A stretch of DNA of 26,272 nt. Origin: JABLTI01 sp030629105 (GTDB taxonomy: Archaea > Asgardarchaeota > Heimdallarchaeia > JABLTI01). Positions 1 through 9,080 of the stretch are shown here, piece by piece. How positions within the stretch are numbered: position 1 is the first letter of the stretch; each line of letters begins with the position of its first letter. The notes beneath the pieces are model-generated. The model was given only the letters and a program-made list of their open reading frames with translations. It was not told the origin of the DNA and ran no database searches. The stretch covers positions 1 to 26,272 of the forward strand of contig DAOVPS010000020.1 of assembly GCA_030629105.1 (NCBI GenBank), in the 5' to 3' direction. The position numbers were made by a program, and so were the translations under genes.

Positions 1-110
1 GATTTCTCGTTAAAGACATGAAATTTCTCCCAGAAACTCTCATCTAGATTATCTTGATCGAACTGTTCAATGAAAATATTAGTAAGATCCAATTTTTCTG
101 TTTTATTCAT
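1..110 (-). CDS. N-terminal part of an unidentified protein (window-edge partial)
   Basis: The reading frame starts at an ATG on the minus strand and stays open for 36 codons to the window edge, so only the N-terminus is visible. It begins MNKTEKLDLTNIF and continues with an acidic, amphipathic stretch ending in SFWEKFHVFNEK. The start overlaps the stop of the upstream hydrolase gene by 8 bases (ATGAATAA), the usual sign of translational coupling in one operon. An aromatic FWEKF-type helix near the N-terminus occurs in some archaeal GNAT acetyltransferases, but this is only a resemblance from memory and too short to assign. Confidence 0.6.
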   Translation of the reverse strand, partial: MNKTEKLDLTNIFIEQFDQDNLDESFWEKFHVFNEK

Positions 111-1437
111 TGTCGATATCTCTTTCCTTCTTTTTCTTCTTTGATAGTGTCCAAACAAGAAATTGGGTTAAATAATTAAAAACTAATTGACCACCTGGAC
201 CATACATAACAAAATCAAAGATATGATTAGCCCAAGGTAATTCCAATAAAACACTAGTAAGATTATATTCCTTCAATTTCTCAAATAATAACTTAGATTG
301 TTTAACATTCACAATTTTGTCTTTCTTACCTGCTGCTATAAATATAGGTGGGGTATTTTTAGCTCTTTCTTTTGTAATGTAGCTAACTGGTGAGAAAAGC
401 CTGTATAATTCTTCTTTTTCCTCGAGAGTTCCTCCTACAGTTTTCTCAATTGCTAATCGAACAGGACCTAATCCGTAAAGTCTGTAAAATTCATGTAAAT
501 CTGTAATCGGATAAAAAGCAATTACTCCTGTAATTTCGACATCTTTTTCAGTACATTCGATGCCTTCTAATTTGAAAAAATCTTCAAAACAGCTAAAAGC
601 TGTTAATAAGACAAGATGTGCCCCAGCGGAGCGACCAAATAAGAAGAATTCATCAGGATTGCCTTTATACTTAGAAGCATTTCTTTTGGCAAATAATAAT
701 GCTGATCTAACATCAGAAATCATTTCCCTAATAGTAGGATGGTCATGTGGATGCTCGCCTTTCTTAGCGAAGGGCTCCAAACGTGTTAAACGGTAATCAA
801 TGTTGTAGACACAATAACCAAGATTTGCAATCATAAGACAAACTGCAATATTACTTTTCTCATCCTTTGAACCTGATACCCATCCTCCTCCATGAACAAA
901 AACAACTACTGGAAAGATACCCTCTCTTTTTGGATAATATACATTAAGTTTTAGATCTTTCTCTCTTAAAAAACGATATGTGATTGATTCTTCCGATTTC
1001 ACACGCTGTTTTAGTTTTCTAATTTGTGAACCTCTAAGATAACGAATCAGTTTGAATTTTACTTCCTTAAAAAATCGAGAATTAATATTTGAATCAATTT
1101 TATCAAGATAATCTTCACCTAGGGCACTCTTCATCGCTTCACCAAATTCAGTATTTGTTTTGCGAACTTGGAGGAATGGAATTATTATCCGTAAGAATGT
1201 CACCAAAAAAGCTAAGGAACTAACAATCAAGAGTATAAAATCAATATTAGGTTGGGGATCTTGAGAGAAACGAATCATAAATGGAATAGCAACGATGATA
1301 TTTGCTATAGGAATCCAGGAAAACCACAAACTAATTTCTGATATGTAAGCTCCGAAAAAGGAGGAAGAGAGGAAAACAATGAGAAATAACCACACTGCAG
1401 CCATAGTTAGTTCCATTATAGTTATTGCTTGTAGCAT
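103..1437 (-). CDS. Membrane-anchored alpha/beta hydrolase (HSL/acetyl-esterase type)
   Basis: This 444-residue protein is probably a carboxylic-ester hydrolase tethered to the membrane. The N-terminal 90 residues hold about three hydrophobic segments (roughly 10-30, 38-56 and 66-90). A basic linker follows, then an alpha/beta-hydrolase domain from about residue 150. That domain shows the oxyanion-hole motif HGGGW (182-186), the nucleophile elbow GRSAG (268-272, Ser270), the acid Asp383 in KKDKIV and His405 in WANHIF. This is a complete triad of the hormone-sensitive-lipase/BD-FAE kind. The substrate cannot be read from sequence. An alternative start is the ATG at residue 8. The gene overlaps the next minus-strand gene by 8 bases and lies head to head with the ATC-hydrolase-like gene across about 160 bases. 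The fold and catalytic residues are seen directly; esterase activity is inferred from the family. Confidence 0.88.
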   Translation of the reverse strand: MLQAITIMELTMAAVWLFLIVFLSSSFFGAYISEISLWFSWIPIANIIVAIPFMIRFSQDPQPNIDFILLIVSSLAFLVTFLRIIIPFLQVRKTNTEFGEAMKSALGEDYLDKIDSNINSRFFKEVKFKLIRYLRGSQIRKLKQRVKSEESITYRFLREKDLKLNVYYPKREGIFPVVVFVHGGGWVSGSKDEKSNIAVCLMIANLGYCVYNIDYRLTRLEPFAKKGEHPHDHPTIREMISDVRSALLFAKRNASKYKGNPDEFFLFGRSAGAHLVLLTAFSCFEDFFKLEGIECTEKDVEITGVIAFYPITDLHEFYRLYGLGPVRLAIEKTVGGTLEEKEELYRLFSPVSYITKERAKNTPPIFIAAGKKDKIVNVKQSKLLFEKLKEYNLTSVLLELPWANHIFDFVMYGPGGQLVFNYLTQFLVWTLSKKKKKERDIDNE

Positions 1438-1560
1438 TTTATCAATTCACACAGTCTATTCTTTTATTTAATCATAAATTTTTTGTGATTCGAAAAATAA
1501 AGCAGTTTTAGGCTGAAATTCTGACTAAAACTACAGTTAATTTCTCAACTCATGAGAATT

Positions 1561-1570
1561 CTTATATCTA
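1561..1570 (+). promoter_or_regulatory. TATA-like element of the ATC-hydrolase-like gene
   Basis: The sequence cttatatcta lies about 35 bases before the ATG. In an archaeal promoter this would put the transcription start about 10-15 bases before the start codon, giving a very short leader. No clear Shine-Dalgarno motif is seen. The call rests on position and AT pattern only. Confidence 0.4.
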
Positions 1571-1601
1571 TTTCTTCAATTACAGAGAATGGGTAATCAA
1601 A

Positions 1602-2459
1602 ATGAAAAAGTATCGTTTAGGTAAATTGAATCCAGATGTTTTAGAAAAACCTGTGGAAGTTCAACCATTTGATTATGTTAGAAGAGAACCATTGAAAAGA
1701 CTAAATTTCATTTTAGGATTTATCAAGAAGAATAGTCCAGATTCAATTGAGAAATTTGTTAGCAATTTAACAGAGAAATACAAAACAATGGTAAAAGAAG
1801 ATTTGGTTACTAAGAGAAAAATAGATTTGAAAGATGTATTTGAAGACTACAAACTACTAAAAAAGTATACTGAACTAGCAAAACTAAATCTAAACTACTT
1901 CTTACAATTAAATCAAATTCCCGGTAGTACAGACTGGAAGAAAGAGAAAATCAAAGTTCCAAATAGAAATCATTTGCTTTCTTTTCTGCACCCTAGGTAT
2001 TACAATTTGTTAACCTTAATCGAAACAATAGGAAGAGAAGAAGCAATTAAACTCTACAAGCAATATGTTACTCATTACTATATAGAAGCTAAGAAGACTA
2101 GAGAAAATAGTTATCCTGATATAAAGACACTTTTTGAAAAACGGATTGAACCGAAAGAGGTACCAAGTGATTGGGTAATAGTCACTGGTCTCATCAATGA
2201 AGGAAAATACGCATACAAGAATGAAAACTGCATGTGGGTAGATGTCCTGGAAGATTTGCCTGATCCAGAATTAAAGTACTACATTTGTTGCTACGGTGAT
2301 TACGAAGATGCAAAATTCCATAATGAGAATTTTATCTTAACCATGGAACATACGATTGCTCAAGGGGATCCTTATTGCTCTCGAGTAATTCATGATACAA
2401 GAATAGATTATGATTTACGTCATCCACCGAAAGTATTCTGGGATAAATTCAATCCCTAA
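1602..2459 (+). CDS. L-2-amino-thiazoline-4-carboxylic acid hydrolase-like protein
   Basis: This 285-residue soluble protein resembles the ATC_hydrolase family (Pfam PF14196). Its namesake opens the thiazoline ring of L-2-amino-thiazoline-4-carboxylate on the way to L-cysteine. The match is in the C-terminal half: a helix with REEAIKLYKQY (about 145-155), then the block YYICCYGDYEDA (226-237), LTMEHTIAQGDPYC (246-259) and a following IHDTR. This keeps the family's spacing of cysteine, Thr/His and Gly-Asp-x-Tyr-Cys. The N-terminal 120 residues are helical and unassigned. Many archaeal members of this family have no tested activity, so the true substrate is open. The gene stands alone on the plus strand and ends 11 bases before the stop of a convergent TPR gene. 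Confidence 0.7.
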   Translation: MKKYRLGKLNPDVLEKPVEVQPFDYVRREPLKRLNFILGFIKKNSPDSIEKFVSNLTEKYKTMVKEDLVTKRKIDLKDVFEDYKLLKKYTELAKLNLNYFLQLNQIPGSTDWKKEKIKVPNRNHLLSFLHPRYYNLLTLIETIGREEAIKLYKQYVTHYYIEAKKTRENSYPDIKTLFEKRIEPKEVPSDWVIVTGLINEGKYAYKNENCMWVDVLEDLPDPELKYYICCYGDYEDAKFHNENFILTMEHTIAQGDPYCSRVIHDTRIDYDLRHPPKVFWDKFNP

Positions 2460-2504
2460 GAATATCGGGGCTAAATCTTCAAAGAAAATAATTTCCGATA
2501 TTCT
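2459..2504. repeat. Inverted repeat between convergent genes
   Basis: AGAATATCGG at 2459-2468 is a perfect inverted copy of CCGATATTCT at 2495-2504, with 26 bases between the 10-base arms. It spans the junction of the two convergent genes, just before a tighter hairpin. It may help end transcription or shape the 3' ends. No function is shown beyond the symmetry. Confidence 0.5.
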
Positions 2505-4174
2505 ATTACATTCTTATCACCGCCACAGGATTTTACAGTGGCGGTTTTTTGATTTATTTCTACAATATTGTTTAGTAAGTGAACATGTTTCAAGGTTTCA
2601 ATTAAGGGGGCATCTAATTTCTGTAGTTTTTCCCAGATTGATATTTTTTCTTCTATCTCTATTTGTTCATTTATAATTTCTACAGTTAATTTTCCTATTC
2701 TTTTCTCTTGTGAAATTCTAAGTGCTGCTTCTAATAACTCTCTAGCTTTTTGAATATCAAATACTAGAAGAGCAATTTGTGATTTTAATCGCAAAATTTC
2801 TATAAGTAACCAGTATATCTTTCTATCTTCTGCTAATTCTTGTAGTTGAGAAAGATGGTTTTGTATATTGGTGAGTATATTTGTTTCACCTATTAACTCA
2901 ATTTCTCTTATGAGTAATTCACAGAGATTCAATGTTGTTGTTATAAAAATAGATGTGCTTAAAGCTTCATTTTCCAAAAGTTCTTCCAATATTGCTGTTG
3001 CTTTAGTCCATTCACGAAATCCTTTACTCGCTTTTAAAATTAAAGCTGATGCTAATTTATACATTTGATTTGTTTCATCATCATCCAAATCCTCTTTATT
3101 ACTTCGTAATTCTTCTAAATGCTTCTTAGCAAGTTCTAGTTTATCTAATTCTAATGCTAATAAGACAAGTTCATAATTGCTATTTGCAACTAAAGGCTTC
3201 CTATTTATCTCTTCAGCTAATTTCTTTGCTTGTAAAGTGTTTTCATAAGCTAAATTAAATTCACCTTTCAAATTAAACAATCTAGCATACACAAAATATA
3301 TGCTATATTTTTCTTTGTTATCAACTTCTAGAGCTTCTTCAGCTTTCCGAAGAATAAGCAAAGCTTTCTCGAATTCACAAGCAAGAACATATCTACAACC
3401 AAGTAATACATATCTACCATAAGAATCAAGGTTTGACTCAAATTCCTCGTGTAATGCTATTGCTTTTTCTGCTAACTCAAGGCTTCTCTCTCTATTTGTT
3501 TCGTAATAAGATAAGCTCCAGAGACTATCTTCCTGTCCTTGTTTAAATCCAATTGACATAGCATGCTCATAAGCATTTTTGATTAATTCTAAGCTTTTTT
3601 CTTTTTCATTATTGCGATAATAAGCAAGAGCTAAGAAAATTCTACTAAAATTAATTAATCTTTTATCGCCACTCTTCTCAGCATGTTTGTTACAATTCTG
3701 AGCTAATTTTAGATATTCTTTTGGTTCAACTCTAGCAAAAGTTATAAAAAGCTTTAACCTAAAAACATTAGCCTTCATCTTGTCCTTATCTTTTCGTGAT
3801 ATATCATCAATTGCAGCAAGCTTCGATTCTAGTTCTTTAATAATTTTTTCCCTTTCCTTTTTACCTTTGCTTAAATAAGATAAAGCTATACCTTTCTGGT
3901 TAAGAATCTCTATCTCCACAATTGATGGTTTTTGATTTTTGAATTGTTTAAGACTTGTCTTAGCTATATTTAAGGCTTCATTAGAATTACGTGAAGCATT
4001 GAGTGAAGTTAATCTATATAAAAGGCAAGTAGTTTTGTCTTTCTCAGTTAATTCTTCTTCAGCTATCTTATCTATGAAATTCAAAGCATCTGAATGTTTT
4101 CCCGCTAGCATTAATTGATCTACTTCTTTTAGTTGTTTTAGTATAAGAGAAGACAAAATCATCCCCCTACACAT
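2471..4174 (-). CDS. TPR-repeat protein (family member 1)
   Basis: This 567-residue, largely alpha-helical protein is built of degenerate TPR-like helix pairs (for example ALAYYRNNEKEKSLELIKNA and the ERSLELAEKAIALHEE region). It has no recognisable catalytic domain, signal peptide or membrane segment, so a cytoplasmic scaffold or sensor role is likely. Its C-terminal third shares LxLKAS...RxWxKA and the NLCELLIRE region with the two 610-residue TPR proteins at 12.6 and 19.1 kb, so the three are paralogs. The start is uncertain. The first ATG (4174) and second ATG (4162) flank a GGGGG run, whereas a TTG at 4156 lies 6 bases after that run and gives an N-terminus matching the paralogs in length. 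The last 20 or so residues (SCGGDKN...) are encoded by a convergent terminator and are absent from the paralogs. PPOx-like gene upstream, 32 bases apart: probable operon. Confidence 0.85.
   Translation of the reverse strand: MCRGMILSSLILKQLKEVDQLMLAGKHSDALNFIDKIAEEELTEKDKTTCLLYRLTSLNASRNSNEALNIAKTSLKQFKNQKPSIVEIEILNQKGIALSYLSKGKKEREKIIKELESKLAAIDDISRKDKDKMKANVFRLKLFITFARVEPKEYLKLAQNCNKHAEKSGDKRLINFSRIFLALAYYRNNEKEKSLELIKNAYEHAMSIGFKQGQEDSLWSLSYYETNRERSLELAEKAIALHEEFESNLDSYGRYVLLGCRYVLACEFEKALLILRKAEEALEVDNKEKYSIYFVYARLFNLKGEFNLAYENTLQAKKLAEEINRKPLVANSNYELVLLALELDKLELAKKHLEELRSNKEDLDDDETNQMYKLASALILKASKGFREWTKATAILEELLENEALSTSIFITTTLNLCELLIREIELIGETNILTNIQNHLSQLQELAEDRKIYWLLIEILRLKSQIALLVFDIQKARELLEAALRISQEKRIGKLTVEIINEQIEIEEKISIWEKLQKLDAPLIETLKHVHLLNNIVEINQKTATVKSCGGDKNVIEYRKLFSLKI
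2519..2550 (+). terminator. Hairpin plus T-run ending the ATC-hydrolase-like gene
   Basis: ACCGCCAC (2519-2526) pairs perfectly with GTGGCGGT (2538-2545) around an 11-base loop, and a run of six T ends at 2550. The GC-rich stem stands out in AT-rich surroundings. On the plus strand it looks like an intrinsic terminator. It lies inside the last codons of the convergent TPR gene, so the same DNA encodes that protein's tail. Confidence 0.6.
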
Positions 4175-4206
4175 TTAAATACACATTAAAGGAAAAATCT
4201 TTCTAA

Positions 4207-4743
4207 TTAATAAGGATATTTTGGATGGTTCTTATCCTCAAGCCTCATTTGATAGACTTTCTTATTTTTTATATCGATATTTTGAAGTTGAAATCTCCTA
4301 TAGATATTTTCAAATTTAACAACACTCACAGGAGCTATTTTTATTAGCATCATCTCTTTAATATGAGAAAAACGGTCAAACCAAATAGAGCTGAATTTTG
4401 CTCGAAACAAATCACCTATCTCATTGTATTTCTTATCAAAAGCCCATCCAAGAAATTCAGCTTTTCCTTCAATTTGTACGTTATTCAAACATAAAGCAAT
4501 ATTGGGATTACCTTTCATTTGGATTATCTTCTTATTATGTTCCCAAGATGTAAAGTAGATATCAAAATCTACATTAACAAATGATATGTGTCTAGCAGTA
4601 ACTCGGTCATTTAACGATGTTCCCAAGATCATCCCCTTATTTTCAGCGAATAATGTTAGTATTTCACTTTTTATTAAATCAAAAGGAGGTTCTTCTCTCA
4701 TTTTTATAATAGCTTCTTCACTGTCAAGATCTGAATCACTCAT
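4207..4743 (-). CDS. Pyridoxamine 5'-phosphate oxidase-like flavin/F420 split-barrel protein
   Basis: This 178-residue protein has the pattern of the PPOx-like FMN-binding split barrel. An N-terminal helix leads into the strand LFAENKGMILGTSLNDRVTA (31-50). RHISFVNVDFDIYFTSWEHNKK follows, then the characteristic KGNPNIALCLNNVQIEGKAEFLG (about 78-100), where cofactor-binding and dimer contacts usually fall. Members bind FMN, F420 or haem and are mostly uncharacterised redox proteins; which cofactor this one uses cannot be told. A strong Shine-Dalgarno GGAGG lies 7 bases before the ATG. It probably shares a transcript with the TPR gene 32 bases downstream, so a redox-linked sensor pair is possible, but that is inference. 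Confidence 0.8.
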   Translation of the reverse strand: MSDSDLDSEEAIIKMREEPPFDLIKSEILTLFAENKGMILGTSLNDRVTARHISFVNVDFDIYFTSWEHNKKIIQMKGNPNIALCLNNVQIEGKAEFLGWAFDKKYNEIGDLFRAKFSSIWFDRFSHIKEMMLIKIAPVSVVKFENIYRRFQLQNIDIKNKKVYQMRLEDKNHPKYPY

Positions 4744-4842
4744 GTGATTCCCTCCAATCTAAAAGTAAAATAACAAAGGATATTAGGTTTATGGAAAAGA
4801 AATAATGAAATAATTGATAATTTCAGGTTCACAAATTCATGG

Positions 4843-6642
4843 TTACTTTGAGTAAGATTGTTCCTGCCAATCAAGAGTTTGATGAACGAAATATTGATTG
4901 TAAAGTGAAGCATATTTTCCTTGAAGATCAAGCAGTTCCTCATGCGTTCCTTCCTCTACAATAGCACCATTATCCATAACGATAATTCGATCAACATTGA
5001 CAATAGTACTTAATCGATGAGCAACAATGATAGCTGTTCGGTCCTCAAGCATTTTCCCTAAGGCTTCTTGAATCATCGCTTCCATGAAAGCATCGACACT
5101 CGAGGTAGCTTCGTCTAAAATGAGAATTTTGGGATTCAAGAGAATTGCTCGTGCAAAACTGATTAGTTGCCTTTGACCAACCGAAAGATCGCGTCCTCGA
5201 GAACCAATAATTGTTTCTAATCCATTGGGAAATCTGTGAACAAATTCACTAGCTTGTACGATGTCTAAAACACGCCAGATATCTTCATCCGTTACATCTT
5301 TTCTTCCAAAGCGGATATTTTCTTTTATGGAACCAGGGAACAAATAAACATCCTGCTCTACCTTTCCATATAGCTTTCTGTAAGAATCTAAGGTATAATT
5401 GCGGATACTTTGTTCATCGATTAGGATGTCCCCGCCTTGATATTCATAGTAGCGAGAAAGTAAGGAAACTAAAGATGTCTTGCCACTTCCAGTATGACCA
5501 ACTATCGCGAGTTTCTCTCCTTTACGAATAGTTAAATTAAGTTTTTCAAAGACTACATTGTCTCGTTCATACCAGAAATTTACGTTTTTGAACTGAATAT
5601 TTCCTTTAATTTCATCAATAGGTTGAGCATTTCTTTTCTGCTTAACGTTTGGCTCACTATCGAATATACTTAGGATTCGTTCAAAAGCAGCCATTCCAGC
5701 ACTTAATTCCGGGAAGAATCTCGCTAATTGTAGTACCGGTCTAAAGAAAGTTTGAACGTATAAAACAAACATAATCAAAATGTCAGCTGAGATATTCATG
5801 TCTATTCCATAGTATAACACAAGACAGAGAATGATAGAAGTAATTGTATTAAGTAATGGTCTCCAGAAATGAGTAGTAGCAGTCAATTTCATCCATGCAC
5901 TGAAATAGTTTTGATTAATATCTTCAAATTGACTGACTATGTTGAGTTCTTGGCCAAAGCTTTTGGATACTTGAATCCCTTCAATTGCTTCAACCATAGC
6001 AGAATTTACACTACTAATAGCTTCTCGATAATTTTTACTCACTCGTTTAGCAAGATTGCGAAGAAGAAACATTAGTATGAATAATACTGGGATAGCTGCA
6101 ACTGTAATTAAGGCGAGAATCCAATTGAAGTAAAAAATTATTCCCAAGGTACAAATGCTAATAATAATGCTACCAATGGTGTTACTAATGAGGATTGCAG
6201 TGCTACTGAAATCTAATGTATCATTTACGATAATGCTGTTTAGTTTACCACTCATATGCTCATCAAAGAAAGTCATGTCTTGCTCTTGTAATTTTTTGAA
6301 TAAATCAAGACGCATTTCTTCTAAGAAGAATGGAACATATTTTCCGGATTGCATTTGTTGTAGAGAGAATGCAATCCAATTGATTATATACAATAATAAA
6401 AATCCTGCAGCAGCAAGAATAGTGAATACAAGATCTGGACTACCCCCATCTAACTCATTGGTTAAGTAGCGAATTAGTGCGGGTAAGGCTACAGTAGCAA
6501 TTGCTTGAATGACAATGAATAAAGCTATTAGCATAATGTTTTTTCTATAAGAAGCAAGTCGCTTGATGTACCTTCTGAACAACTCTCTATCACTATAGCT
6601 TCGCTCATGCTTTTCTCTCATAGAGCTTCTGAAGAGTCCCAT
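4843..6642 (-). CDS. ABC exporter subunit with intact catalytic site (half-transporter)
   Basis: This is a 599-residue type IV ABC half-transporter. About six membrane helices in residues 35-310 precede an ATPase domain from about 350. Visible motifs are Walker A GHTGSGKTS (382-390), Q-loop Gln430, signature LSVGQ (486-490), Walker B ILILD with catalytic Glu511, and H-loop His542. The Walker B Glu is intact but the signature is LSVGQ instead of LSGGQ. The partner encoded just upstream has the opposite pattern, so the two fit a heterodimer of the TM287/288, LmrCD or BmrCD type with one active and one degenerate site. The start codon directly abuts the partner's stop (TAGATG), with GGAGG eight bases before it, so translation is coupled. 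Substrate unknown; lipid or multidrug export is typical of the class. Confidence 0.93.
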   Translation of the reverse strand: MGLFRSSMREKHERSYSDRELFRRYIKRLASYRKNIMLIALFIVIQAIATVALPALIRYLTNELDGGSPDLVFTILAAAGFLLLYIINWIAFSLQQMQSGKYVPFFLEEMRLDLFKKLQEQDMTFFDEHMSGKLNSIIVNDTLDFSSTAILISNTIGSIIISICTLGIIFYFNWILALITVAAIPVLFILMFLLRNLAKRVSKNYREAISSVNSAMVEAIEGIQVSKSFGQELNIVSQFEDINQNYFSAWMKLTATTHFWRPLLNTITSIILCLVLYYGIDMNISADILIMFVLYVQTFFRPVLQLARFFPELSAGMAAFERILSIFDSEPNVKQKRNAQPIDEIKGNIQFKNVNFWYERDNVVFEKLNLTIRKGEKLAIVGHTGSGKTSLVSLLSRYYEYQGGDILIDEQSIRNYTLDSYRKLYGKVEQDVYLFPGSIKENIRFGRKDVTDEDIWRVLDIVQASEFVHRFPNGLETIIGSRGRDLSVGQRQLISFARAILLNPKILILDEATSSVDAFMEAMIQEALGKMLEDRTAIIVAHRLSTIVNVDRIIVMDNGAIVEEGTHEELLDLQGKYASLYNQYFVHQTLDWQEQSYSK

Positions 6643-8424
6643 CTAGTTTACCTCCTGAGTCATTTTTGCATCTGCGACATGCATTCCAAAGACCTTCCTG
6701 TAATCTTTAGAAGTTTTTAATAGATTATCATGCTGCCCTTGAGCAACAATTTCTCCATTTTTCATGACGAGAATTAAATCGGATGTTCGAATTGTATGCA
6801 AACGATGAGTAATTATCAAAGTGGTTCGATTTTCTAAGATGTTCTTGATTGCTTTGCCAATCTTTTCCTCTGTTTCACTGTCTATTGCACTCATCGAATC
6901 ATCTAGAATTAAAATATCGGGATTAGTAAGGAAAGCACGAGCAATGGCAACACGCTGCTTTTCTCCCCCTGAAAGAGTAGTTCCTCGTTCTCCAACTATA
7001 GTATCATACCCTTTGTCAAAATTAGTGATAAAATCATGTGCCTGAGCTAATTTAGATACTTCTACAACCTTTTCTTCTGATGCATCAGGAAAACCAAATT
7101 TAATATTCTCTTCAATAGTTTGAGAGAATAAGTAAATATCTTGCTCAATTAGGGATACATTTTGCCGAACCATTTCTAAAGGATACTCTTGTATTGGTTT
7201 GCCATCCAGTAAAATCGTTCCCTCTTGGGGATCGTATAATCTTAACAAAAGCTTAGCTAACGTTGTTTTTCCACAACCCGTTGGACCAACTAATGCGACT
7301 TGTTGATTTGGTTTGATTTTAAAGCTCAAATTCTTTAACACTTGGATACTCTTGACATTACTATTGTTATAGGTGAATGAAACATTTTGGAATTCAATCG
7401 CTCCTTTGAAGACATTTGAATAATCAGTTTTCTCGGCAGGCAATAGTTCTAATTTACCTTTTGAAATAATGTTATGGAGCCTCTCACTTGCACCAAATCC
7501 TCTGATCATATCTCTGGTAGCCCAAAAAATCATATTGGTAGGCATAATAAGAGCACCCAATAAAAGAAGCACAGCAGCTAATTGCCCTATTGTCATTAGC
7601 CCATAGATGACTAAAAGAGTTCCAGCAACAGCCGATATACCTATGGCAGCGTAAAGAGTCAATAAAGGATAAAAACGGGCTTGAATTCTTATTTCGCCTA
7701 ATCTATTCTTTCTAAATTCTCGAACCGACTTTCTAAACTTTTTATATTCGAACTCCTCTGCGCAAAAAGTCTTTGCAACTTGGACACTATTCAGACTTTC
7801 TTGTAAAGAGACCGTTACAGCTGCGTGCCTGGTTAAAGACTCTTTTGAGTAAGGAAGCAAATTCTTACGATAACGCAAAACAAATAAGACATATAATCCC
7901 AAAAAAGGTACAAGAACTAATCCCATCATCCAATTAAAAGTATTAATTTGTACAAGAGTAATAATGCCTTGTACAAAGGGATAAATGTAAAATGACCCGT
8001 GTGCAATTAAGGTATTAACTACACGGAGATCATTGGTTGCTAATGCTTGTAAATCACCTGTTTTAATGCCATCATGAAAACTTAGGGGTTTATTCTGAAC
8101 ATTCTCGAAAAATTCTTTACGCATAGATTGCTCAGATTTGGAACCTAATTGGTGTCCAATCATCCAAGTAGTGTATTCCAAAATATTTGTGAGGAAGTAA
8201 AAACCTAGAAGAATCAATATTGTATATAAGAGTGATCTAGAAAAATCTTGGTTAATAATCGAATCAGTTATCGTTCCTATATATCTAGGGATAAACGTTC
8301 GCGTGAGACAGACTGCAATAATCCCAATGAAATTTAATGTGAATTGCAGTTTATGATTCAAAACATGAACAAAAAACCATTTTACATAGGAATTTTGCGT
8401 TTTTGACTTATTGATACTCATCAT
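6643..8424 (-). CDS. ABC exporter subunit with degenerate ATPase site (half-transporter)
   Basis: This is a 593-residue ABC half-transporter and the first gene of the exporter pair. Six membrane helices lie within residues 20-305, with the ATPase domain from about 340. Motifs are Walker A GPTGCGKTT (380-388), Q-loop Gln428, a good signature LSGGE (484-488), Walker B ILILDD with Asp509 in place of the catalytic Glu, and His540. The Asp substitution marks the non-hydrolysing site of heterodimeric exporters. Its signature would complete the active site of the downstream subunit. GAGG lies 7 bases before the first of two tandem ATGs. A TATA-like CTTTTAAAATG (about 8475-8465, minus) may be the promoter of the two-gene operon. 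The cargo cannot be inferred. Confidence 0.93.
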   Translation of the reverse strand: MMSINKSKTQNSYVKWFFVHVLNHKLQFTLNFIGIIAVCLTRTFIPRYIGTITDSIINQDFSRSLLYTILILLGFYFLTNILEYTTWMIGHQLGSKSEQSMRKEFFENVQNKPLSFHDGIKTGDLQALATNDLRVVNTLIAHGSFYIYPFVQGIITLVQINTFNWMMGLVLVPFLGLYVLFVLRYRKNLLPYSKESLTRHAAVTVSLQESLNSVQVAKTFCAEEFEYKKFRKSVREFRKNRLGEIRIQARFYPLLTLYAAIGISAVAGTLLVIYGLMTIGQLAAVLLLLGALIMPTNMIFWATRDMIRGFGASERLHNIISKGKLELLPAEKTDYSNVFKGAIEFQNVSFTYNNSNVKSIQVLKNLSFKIKPNQQVALVGPTGCGKTTLAKLLLRLYDPQEGTILLDGKPIQEYPLEMVRQNVSLIEQDIYLFSQTIEENIKFGFPDASEEKVVEVSKLAQAHDFITNFDKGYDTIVGERGTTLSGGEKQRVAIARAFLTNPDILILDDSMSAIDSETEEKIGKAIKNILENRTTLIITHRLHTIRTSDLILVMKNGEIVAQGQHDNLLKTSKDYRKVFGMHVADAKMTQEVN

Positions 8425-8534
8425 GCACTTTCCTCGTTAAAGACAGATTTAAAAGAAAAACATCATTTTAAAAGTTTGTCAATTAATTAATTCTCTTCTC
8501 AAGATACGTTGATGTAAACTTTCTCTTAAAAAAA

Positions 8535-9080
8535 TCACAACAAATTCATTGTTACTTCTAGGAAAATGATTCCAGCCATAAGAGCAATTCCAACAATCCA
8601 AATGAGAACATCAAACCATACCTTTTCAATTTTATTTCGTTTAGAAATAATTTTGACTCCTGCCATAGCATGGACAATGATTGAGATTGTTAAACCAACA
8701 TCGAATACTTTGTGAACCCAGAAAGGCAACCACTTATGAAAAGCAGCTCCGGTCCACTCATATTGACTGAAACCTGTTAGAATAATTAAGAAACCGAAAG
8801 CTAATACAAGCCATTTGGAGACTCCCTGAACAACTCTTACTTTATGTTTACCAGGATTTCTTCTGATTACTTTGCCAATTCTAACAAAAGCTAATGTGTA
8901 AATAATATGAATAAGAAATAGCACAACAAAACTCCATTTAAGGACAATATGAGCATCAACCATCACTTCTCGATTTGCAAACCATTTTCGAGAAGCAGCA
9001 TATCCACTTAGAATTGTGAGAATGGAGAAGATTCCTAACCACCATGAAACAACTCTATGAAAAGTAACTCTGAACTTCAT
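8535..9080 (-). CDS. Five-helix membrane protein, probable b-type cytochrome subunit
   Basis: This 181-residue protein has about five hydrophobic helices (10-28, 48-68, 88-105, 123-142, 156-176). Histidines sit at helix ends where b-haem ligands would be: His8 (TFHRVVSWW), His44 (DAHIVLKW), His58 (LIHIIY), His123 (WVHKVFD) and His137 (IIVHAMAG). The layout recalls succinate dehydrogenase cytochrome-b and DUF4405-like subunits, suggesting transmembrane electron transfer. No redox partner gene is adjacent. The ATG overlaps the stop of the upstream beta-propeller gene by 4 bases (ATGA), so the two are translationally coupled and may form one membrane complex. Haem binding is inferred from histidine placement. 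It could instead be an unrelated helical membrane protein. Confidence 0.65.
   Translation of the reverse strand: MKFRVTFHRVVSWWLGIFSILTILSGYAASRKWFANREVMVDAHIVLKWSFVVLFLIHIIYTLAFVRIGKVIRRNPGKHKVRVVQGVSKWLVLAFGFLIILTGFSQYEWTGAAFHKWLPFWVHKVFDVGLTISIIVHAMAGVKIISKRNKIEKVWFDVLIWIVGIALMAGIIFLEVTMNLL

Noticed and set aside
2410..2676. 88-codon plus-strand frame after the ATC-hydrolase-like gene
   Set aside because: It crosses the terminator hairpin and is antisense to the TPR protein; no motif or ribosome site.
4740..4943. 67-codon minus-strand frame between the exporter and the split-barrel gene
   Set aside because: It overlaps the end of the exporter gene in another frame and has no recognisable features; treated as a shadow.
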